DNA of 64,000 nucleotides from Polytrichum commune (Eukaryota; Streptophyta; Polytrichopsida; Polytrichales; Polytrichaceae). The DNA lies in NCBI GenBank assembly GCA_950295325.1, contig OX485807.1, positions 34,380,440 to 34,444,439 of the forward strand, written 5' to 3'. Position numbers and translations under genes: made by a program. Shown here piece by piece: positions 56,577 through 64,000 of the stretch (its first letter is position 1; every line of letters starts with the position of its first letter). The notes beneath the pieces are model-generated. The model ran no database searches, had not been told where the DNA came from, and was given only the letters and a program-made list of their open reading frames with translations.

Positions 56577-58975
56577 TTAATCTGGCTTCATCCCGTCTTG
56601 TGATTCTGAAGTCTGTTGGTGTAAAGGGGCCACGAAATCCTCCCGATGTTGGTTCACCTCTTCTAAAAAATAATAAGGCTTCAATTTATTGATATTCACT
56701 AAGAAGGGGTTTGGTTCAAAATGCTCCATTGAAACTAAAAGCACCGTATTGTTCGGCAGCTTGTATTGTACTTTGTAAGGCCCATACCATCTGCTTTTGA
56801 ATTTCCATGGTTTTGTCTTCTGTCCTTTGGGAAACCAAAGCACGTGATCACCAATGTTGAACTCCTTTGTCTTGAATTTCCCTGTAGCCCAATTGGACCT
56901 CTGCTCTTGTGCCACTTCTGAAAAATCTTTGGCCAATCTCCAAGTTTCGTCAAGATGCTCCAATTCTTGTAATCTTGCATGCAACACTCGGACTTGGTTG
57001 AAATCTATGAGGTTGGACGTACAGCTGGTTGGCACAATATATTTAGCGGGCATCAACAGTGTTAGACCATAGACAAGTTCATCCCAATCCATCCGTTATC
57101 ATTTACCAACTTGGTCAACACCTTGTTTGTGGACTTGGCCTGTCCATTTCCTTGGGGGTAGTACGGGGTGGACGTCCAGTGTTGTAATAGAAAATGCTCT
57201 GTCAGCGTTTTCATCACATCATTGATGAAGTGGCCCCCTTGGTCACTTACTAACACCATTGGACACCCAAACATGGTTAAGATGCACTCGTAAATAAAAC
57301 GAGTTGTGACTACAGCCGTATTTGTTCGAAACGCTCGTGCTTCGACCCACTTTGTTGCGTAATCCGTGGCTACCAAGATGTATTTGTTTGATGTATACCA
57401 AGCCATTGGTTTGATGGGGCCCACAAAATCCAATCCCCATTTCATAAATGGTTCAGCTGGTACGTCCAGGGTAAGGATGATTTACCTTGTTCCCGGTAAT
57501 CATCCCGTCTGTTGACATTTGTCGCATGCTTTACACCAATGCATTGTGTCTGCATGTAAGGTTGGCCACCAATACCCACCTTGTAATATCTTCTTCACTG
57601 TGATGGCTGTTGAAAAATGTCCTCCCCCTGGCTGGTTATGCATCTCATGGAGTATGGTAGATACCTCCCCCGGGTAGACACAACGTCTCACCACCTGGTC
57701 AACACACCTTTTGTATAATTGGTTTTCAATTAGACTATAGGGAATGCTTTTCAAAAACAACCTCCTCTTTTGAACCTTGCTTAAGTTGGATGGTGCAATC
57801 CCCGTCCGCAAAAACTCTTCTACATCCTCATACCACACTCCTATCACTGAAAATAATGACACGTCCGAGGTTTGGACTTGGACTCCTGTAGCTGCCTCAC
57901 CATTTGGCAACTGTGATAGTGCGTCCGCCATGACATGGGACCGCCATGGTTTGTATACCACCGTGAAATCATATTCCAAAAACAACAGTAACCATTTAGC
58001 AATCCGTCCAGACACTTGTTGTTTGTTGACCAAGTGTACCAGTGCCATATGATCCACATAAAAAACAAATTTGTTGCCTAGGAGGTAGTGTCTAAACTTA
58101 TTTAATGCATACACCATGGCTAAAGCTTCTCGTTCCGTGGTTGTGTAATTCTTCTCTGCTGAGTTGAGCAATCTGGACGCGTATGCGATGGGCTGGTCTG
58201 CCTTCCCTGTAACGTTTTGGGCTAACATTACTCCTAGAGCAATGTTAGAGGCATCCGTATGGACATGAAACTCCAAATCCCACTTTGGGGAAATAAGTGT
58301 GGGTGCGTTGGTGTACTTCTCCTTGACGAGTTCCATAGCCGCCTCACATTCATCCGTCCATACAAACGTGTCGGACTTCCTAGTTAGTCTGGTGATGGGT
58401 GCCATGATCTTCGCCAAATCCTTGATGTAGATGCGCAAAAATTGTGCTACCCCCATGAACCGTTGTACTTCAACTAGGCAGGCAGGGCGTGGCATGTTCA
58501 CTATGGCGGCAATTTTGGTTGGATTAGGGAACTTTCCAGCCTCACATACAATATGTCCCAGTAATGACCCGGACGTCACCATGAATGCACTCTTCTCTAG
58601 GTTGATGCTTATGCCATATTCAAGACATTTCTCAAATACAAGTTCCAACTTCTCCAAGTGGCTGTCCATGTCACTATAGATGCTAAAATCATCCAAGAAT
58701 AGTTTCATGAATTTGTCCAAGTACTCCCGGAATGCCTTGTTCATCATTTTTTGGTATGTAGCTGGTCCATTGATCAGTCCAAACGGCATGACCAGCCAAA
58801 CGTATGCACCTCATTATGTGATGAATGCAGTCTTGTAACGGTCCATCCACCAAACCAATATATGGTAGTATCCAGAGTACCCGTCTATAAATTGGATGAA
58901 ACTAACACATCTATTGCCAATTTGTACTCTGAACATTAATTCCCCCTTGGGTACATCTACCTTCACTTAAAAATT
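56577..58975 (-). pseudogene. Ty3/gypsy pol (RT-RNaseH-integrase), 5'-truncated and broken
   Basis: Minus strand, in order: reverse transcriptase from about 58975 (FIQFIDGYSGYYHI, MPFGLINGPATYQ, KLFLDDFSIYS at 58700); RNase H (FHVHTDASNIALG, TTTEREALAMVYAL, DHMALVHLV); H2C2 zinc knuckle (HNQPGGGHFS...CKACDKCQ); integrase core ([29 protein letters not shown]) and a C-terminal part with GDHVLWFPKGQ and RWYGPYKV. Gag, protease and early RT are missing. Defects: tandem stops near 58815, a TGA and a TAA near 57500 and 57480, a deletion and frame change near 57080. The integrase catalytic Glu is replaced by Lys in GQAKSTN (family GQAESTN-like). Confidence 0.88.
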
Positions 58976-60312
58976 CTTAATTTTTTTAAAGTGTACAAAC
59001 AATTGAAGAAGTATACCTCTTCCTTGTGTATACCATAGGTTGATACTATGTTGGGTGGAAAATTATTTAAAAATCAAGCCTATTGTTTTTTTGGAAATTT
59101 ATGAGTTAAATGGCTAAATGGAAGGAAAAACAATACTCACATAGAGTCTAAATTATAGGAAATTTCTTAATATTCAATAATCTCTTATCCTTGTCAATGG
59201 GATTGAACATATCACCGATTTGCCTTTGCCTCTTAGCCATGCTTACAATTTCTCAAAAAAACCCTATTGAACATGAGCACAAAATGACAGAATAGAATGT
59301 TCACAACCTAAATTAGCACACTAAGAAGACTTAACCTAAACCCTATAGGTTAACATCGTGTACTTAGCCGCCATGAATGAAGGAAAATTAATTTACAATA
59401 CATGGAGTTGTATGTAGGATATGTTATGTGCCTAAATTGTATATGTATTTTTCCTTCCTTCCTTCCTAAATAAATATATGTCTACATATTTGCCCTTTTT
59501 TATAAATGTTTTACAGACCACATAAGCCTTTCGATTATTGGGCATTCCATGTCCAACTTGCTATCAACCTATGGTACTACATACGTTGATGCCTCAAATA
59601 ATTCTCCTTCCTACACTTACATTAGTTCGTATGTGGTATGCAGAGTCCACCCCTCGGGAGATTCAAGCACTTGCATAATCTTGTCATTTATGTGCATCCG
59701 TGGACTCTGGAAGGGGGAGGGAGGTGACTAAGCCCTCCCTCTTCCTATATTCATACGGGCTCAAAAACTTATGAGCCAAATGGCTATTGCAAAGGGGGAT
59801 CTATATGGCCACTTAATGGATAGGCATAATATTATTCAGATTCATAACAATGTTCTGTGGGAATGAGAATATTCCATGGAACATATCTGGATATTTCCCA
59901 CATTCAATCTGACACAAGACAATGCTTAGAATAATGCAGTTAGATTATAAATACCACCTTTGTAGAAAGATTATGAACTTTGAATACTGTGAGCAGTTGT
60001 GATCTTGGTAGACTCGCAAACTATTGGTATGCATATTTATGATCAAGACAACAATGTGATGTCTAAACATTCTTCATCATCTGAGTTTCAAGATTTTTAA
60101 TCATCTAAATTTCATTTTTTTAGCATATATGGTTTCAGCATGTATCAGTTTCAAATTTCAAATTAAAAAAATCTAACATTAATTTACAAAACTGGGCCCA
60201 AAATTTACCAAAAATAATAACTCCCTGGAAAGGGATATACACACCCAAATCTTATTACATTGGTGATAGTGGACTGAGTTTGCCTTCAACTTAAGGATGG
60301 AATGATATAGGC
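58976..60312. other. Intergenic DNA with one foldback fragment
   Basis: AT-rich sequence with a TTCC microsatellite (59452-59466) and a partial 152-bp-family foldback at about 59828-59940 (ATATTATTCAGATTCATAAC). No gene recognised. Confidence 0.45.
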
Positions 60313-60315
60313 ACC

Positions 60316-60650
60316 ACGGGCCTTGGCTTGGTGGTTAGGCTCATGGCCCCCAATGAGGAGGTTGTGGGTTCTATTCCCCATGCCGGCGTGGTGCTCACCA
60401 CCTTAGTCCACCCAACTATGGTGGGGGGTCCTTGGACCTTGTTGTATGGGTACCTCAAAGCCCTTTGGGGGGATACCATGTCCGGTATCTTCAAGGCACT
60501 AGTGGCTAGCTAGGAACTAGTATAGTGTGTCACTATAGTGTCCATCCTCGAAAGGGGAGAGTAGTATTGTCCCAGTGTCCCCTTGTCCAGTGGCCATCGG
60601 GTTCATTGGCATTACGAACGGACACTTTATTCACGCCGGCCCCTTGTTAA
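60316..60650 (+). mobile_element. Probable tRNA-derived SINE
   Basis: The head has Pol III internal promoter elements: an A-box-like TGGCTTGGTGGTTAGG at about 60324 and a B-box-like GGTTCTATTCC at 60367-60377 (consensus GGTTCGANTCC), 43 bp apart. A non-coding body follows. It does not fold into an intact tRNA, and I saw no clear 3' simple-repeat tail, so the right end is approximate. Confidence 0.6.
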
Positions 60651-61084
60651 AAGGGACCGGAGTTTCTCTTTCTGGAATGATAGTTCCAAGTTCATTAGAG
60701 CTATTTGTAAAGTTTTCCAAAGAGGGAAGGAATCGCGGGTTTGATCCTTCTTTGAGAAAACTTTCTAGTAAAAGAGCTTGCAAGCTCAGTGTTTTGCAGC
60801 CTATTTTGAAAGTTGGGTGCAAATTTTGAGACGTCCTCATCCTACCTCTCAAAGTTTAAGAGAAATTTAGAATCTAAAAAAGGGTAGGTTATGTGCATGA
60901 GACCTGTTGTCTTTAATCTTGGAATGGCCTATGCAAGGTTAGCTTGGCCCACCCATCCTAGTAGGACAAACTAGAAAGTTGACTTTTATTAGCCTGACAC
61001 CACTCTTTGTGTATAATAATTTAAGCATGGAGAAGACTTGGATGACTTTGTGTTAATTCTCATACGCACATGGTTTGGGACTAA
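60651..61084. other. Spacer, nothing recognised
   Basis: An imperfect inverted repeat in 60710-60850 (AAAGTTTTCCAAAGAGGGAAGG against AAAACTTTCTAG) is the only structure I see. It may be part of the SINE body or another short element. Confidence 0.35.
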
Positions 61085-61599
61085 GGGCCACTTCACACAC
61101 GAGATTGAGAGCCCGTGACCATTACACTGCGAGCACTTTCAAGTGTGGAAAACGCGAAGCCGGTCCAAGTTCGCTTCCCATACACTACGCTCGAGGGGCC
61201 AACGGAGTATGTGAATGCACAATGTATGTAAAGTCTACATGGATTCCTACATGGATTCCTACATGGCATCAAATGGATCATGTTTCTTGGTCACTTGGAC
61301 TATTTTCAAAAACCACCTCTTGGAGGTAGGCCTGACATAAAACCAAGAGACCATGGCACTCAGAACGCTCACAACCGTTGTTTTATTCTATTTTATCGTG
61401 TATGAAAACCTGCATGAATAGAAATTCATTGGAATAACATTTGGTTGAGGACCCGGTCACATATGACTTCACACTACACTTCAGGATCTGTGACCACACT
61501 ACATGATTTTGGAGGTGTCTTGGGACGGCCTTTGGACAATCTCTTTTGGGCTTTCACAATCTCATGGTCACGGCTCTTGGCTCATGTGTGAAGTGACCC
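61085..61599 (+). mobile_element. PIF/Harbinger-like MITE, family A copy 4
   Basis: A 515-bp element flanked by TAA at 61082-61084 and 61600-61602. The left end is GGGCCACTTCACACACGAGA; the right end is the reverse complement of GGGTCACTTCACACATGAGC. The interior matches the 14.9-15.6 kb copy (CTACATGGATTCCTACATGG, CAAAAACCACCTCTTGGAGG, GGAGGTGTYTTGGGACGGCC) without its 236-bp duplication. It lies about 460 bp upstream of the PnsB3-like start codon. Confidence 0.78.
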
Positions 61600-62063
61600 T
61601 AAGCCCATGGTTTCATCCGCTTTATTAGTTTACGAAGAACTCTATCTTCACACCTCTAAAGAGCTCCCAGGCAAACTCTAATCAGGGGACCGCAAGCGCG
61701 CGGCAGATGCTAGCGGCTATAAGAGACGCAGTAACTCAAGAATCGCACGGTCCATCACAGGCCACGTACCCCCGTTTAGATCCCAGCATCCCACTCCACC
61801 TCTGAGATGTACGCATGAGCAACATTTCACAGCTACCATCCGGCATATTAAACAACGCTACCTCAGCCTGTACGCAGTACATAGATTTTCGAAGCCAGCT
61901 GAATACCTTCCTCACCTTTCCTCTCACACCCTTCAAGCTCTCCTCGCTCACCTTCGTCGTCGTTGCATTTCAATCCCCGTCGTTTACAATTCGATTCGCG
62001 AGGAGGTTGTTGTTGTTGGTGTCGTCTGTTTCCTTCTTCTTCGTCTTCTTCTTCTGCTCTAAT

Positions 62064-63695
62064 ATGGCCACGTCACTTCTTATGCGGCCTCTTGTAACTG
62101 TGCCATCGGCGGCAGCATTGGTGGGAGCGGGAGGGGGGGAGAGTTCTGGCAGGCAGCAAGTTTTTTGCAGCAGAGGAACAGAGAATGGTTGGAAATCGAA
62201 GAGGAACATTCTGAAGCTCTCCTGCTCTGCGGAATCTGAGAACGCAACTTCGACTTCCACTGCAGTGGAGCTCACACCGCCCGTTATAAACCTTGAATTC
62301 CTTGGGGTGGAAAATCTTTACTCCCTCTCAATTCGTTTCCAGATTTCTACTTCCAAGTCCAGTTGAACGGTTTCATACGTGTTGTTCAGATATTAAAGTG
62401 TGAGTCCTGTATCTATTGTTGTATTTGGATTAGGAGTGATTGGGGAATTTGTTTACAAGGTCGGTCGAGGAGATTTTGATGCAACGACAGCAGTACCCTA
62501 CCTGGCGGCCAGACTAGGCGTACATTAATTATTCATGGCCAAAAAGTGCCAAATTACATCGTGTGATTGGTTGGAACCTCTTAAAGGGTGACATGGAAAT
62601 TGAGACTAAGTTATGTGACTGGACTGTGTGTAGCCGGAGGCGGGTGGAGAAGTAGCAACGGCGTCAGTTGGAAGCGGAGATAAATTGCTCAGGACCATTA
62701 TCCTCGACAACAAGCTAGAGCTTTACGGCCTCTATGTAAGCTTTCTTGGCTCGTGCTTTTGAAATCTATATTGGACATTTCTAGAGAAGCATTGCAAGAC
62801 ATTGAGAACCAATCGATAGTAATGCTGGAGAATCTCTACTATGGGGCTGAATCCGAGGTTAATTCTCTGAAGCATTTTGTCGGATGATGGAGATAAGGAT
62901 CATTCCTTCGTCTTTACTGTTTATGAAGCCCAGGGTCATTCAAAACAGTGTGGATTACCCCCCGGATTATCATGTGGAACTACAGAATGCTTCTTACAAA
63001 AGAATGTCATTTTCAAGCATTAGAGTTTTGTTATGTTCCATATAGTGCATGCTAATTTGTGTTGTACTCGTCAAAAGATTTGCACTCTCGGTAAAATATA
63101 ATAGCACGGAACTCCAAATGGTGAACCCCACTAATTGTCATATAAGGTGTACACTAAACATCTGATTTAGTGTGGCATTACGATTGAACTTCCAGTGCTT
63201 ATTAGAGTGGCCTTCAGGACTTGTCACGTAGCACCAAGAGTTTCATCCCTGCTACCTTCTTTGGTTGCCACCAAGTGATTGCAAGACTCATTTACGCATG
63301 TCGCTTATGATACTCTGGGCCACACTTAATCAGATGTCTAGTGTACTTTCGGCACTGATAAAGGACAGGTTAATCCAAACGTGAGCCCAATATAGTGGAA
63401 TGGCGTCCCATATAAGTTGATTGTGTGACTCGCGGTTATTGTTGACAGGGCAAAGTGATGAATTGTGGAGGTGGAGGCAGCTGTGGTACCTGCGTAGTTG
63501 AGGTATAGTTAAGGATAGCCATTCAATCCTTTTTTCCTGCATTTGGTTGAATATTAGTGAATGTCGACGAATGAGATCTACAGGAATTGCATGTTTGTGT
63601 ACTAAACTTTAAAGTTATTGTACTCTACACAGATCTTGGAGGGCAAAGAGTTGTTGAATGAGCGCACTGATGCTGAGTACAAATATCTTAAGAAG
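62064..63695 (+). CDS. PnsB3 (NDF4)-like: PnsB3/NDF4-like 2Fe-2S subunit of photosynthetic NDH (3' end outside window)
   Basis: This is a subunit of subcomplex B of the chloroplast NADH dehydrogenase-like complex, which carries out ferredoxin-dependent cyclic electron flow around photosystem I. Visible exons, all phase 0: 62064-62306, 62634-62735, 63449-63502 and 63633-63695, 154 codons so far. The first about 60 residues look like a transit peptide (MATSLLMRPLVTVPSAAA...). The mature part begins near PPVINLEFLG, then GDKLLRTIILDNKLELYGLY, GKVMNCGGGGSCGTCVVE and ILEGKELLNERTDAEYKYLK, the PnsB3 order. Cys121, Cys127 and Cys130 are cluster ligands in a CX5CX2C arrangement; the fourth Cys would be in the next exon. 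ATG 62064 gives a normal transit peptide; an in-frame ATG at 61815 would add 83 hydrophobic residues and is less likely. The first donor (GGG|GTGGAA) is weak but keeps frame. Confidence 0.85.
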
Positions 63696-64000
63696 GTTTG
63701 TGTTGTCTTATTCATGTCTATTAAACGCAGACCTTGTTTAGAGTGTCGGCATTTGTGGTTTCTCTTTCCTATGTCAAGGTATGTCACCCTAGTATTGTGG
63801 GCACTTTCAGCTTTATAGCCATTTCTGACCATTGGATCAGCTCAGGAATTGTCCATCCAGTTTGCAATTGTAAAGCACAGAAATTGTCATTTCAAGTTTC
63901 AGAATCGGAGTAGAGATGCAAAAGTCATATGTATGCAAAGTCAAGGTTCTCTTACTCTTCAAAGGATCACTCTCAATTGTGCTGACTGGTGAAACTAGAA

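Noticed and set aside
60316-60390. Functional tRNA gene
   Set aside because: Box A and B are recognisable but the acceptor and anticodon stems do not pair convincingly; a SINE head is more likely.
61815-62063. Upstream in-frame ATG of the PnsB3-like gene as the true start
   Set aside because: It would add 83 residues with a strongly hydrophobic stretch coming from a CTTCTT-rich leader; ATG 62064 gives an ordinary transit peptide.
1-64000. CRISPR arrays, operons or phage genes
   Set aside because: No regularly spaced direct repeats with unique spacers; genes have spliceosomal introns and plant-type products.

Overview
This window is nuclear DNA from a land plant (or close streptophyte relative). 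The evidence is three intron-containing nuclear genes with plant-specific products, two of them predicted to act in chloroplasts, and a mix of plant-type transposons. Exons are short (33-500 bp) with mostly compact GT-AG introns, and low-copy genes are spaced by decayed mobile elements. That is compatible with a bryophyte, lycophyte or fern. I cannot name the species, and a seed plant is not excluded.

Host genes. (1) 4.4-9.0 kb, minus strand: an ankyrin-repeat, Raf-like protein kinase of the integrin-linked-kinase (ILK/VIK/BHP) group; 11 exons give an open frame of 450 residues. (2) 30.7-35.0 kb, plus strand: a chloroplast-type PP2C phosphatase closest to TAP38/PPH1 (the LHCII phosphatase); 11 exons give 426 residues. 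(3) 62.1 kb to beyond the right edge, plus strand: a 2Fe-2S ferredoxin-like subunit of the photosynthetic NDH complex (PnsB3/NDF4); four exons are visible and the 3' end is missing. A telo-box at 23.28 kb marks a possible fourth transcribed locus whose product I cannot identify.

Repeats, left to right. 9.6-23.2 kb is a field of miniature inverted-repeat elements. At least five copies have GGGCC-type ends and flanking TAA/TTA, as in PIF/Harbinger (Tourist-like) elements, and some are nested or back to back. 26.05-27.5 kb is a broken Tc1-like DD34E transposon carrying a 254-bp foldback insertion. 29.3-30.2 kb is a triplicated MITE ending just before the phosphatase promoter. 35.8-37.0 kb is a deleted pogo/Tigger-like element. 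38.9-46.5 kb holds two divergent CACTA (En/Spm) type pseudogenes. 51.2-59.0 kb is a minus-strand retroelement zone: a decayed coiled-coil protein, a long candidate LTR or leader packed with a palindromic CTATAG motif, coding-compatible tandem repeats, and a Ty3/gypsy pol with defects. 60.3 kb has a probable tRNA-derived SINE, and 61.1-61.6 kb another TAA-flanked MITE.

How the genes relate: the phosphatase and the PnsB3-like subunit both concern thylakoid electron-flow balance (state transitions and NDH-dependent cyclic flow), but they are 27 kb apart with transposons between, so this is probably coincidental neighbourhood. Most transposon reading frames are interrupted, often by TGA or TAG where CGA or CAG would be expected, as in long-methylated, deaminating DNA. 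The least explained signal is the array of about 14 copies of AAGRCTATAGYCTT-like sites at 52.8-54.3 kb.
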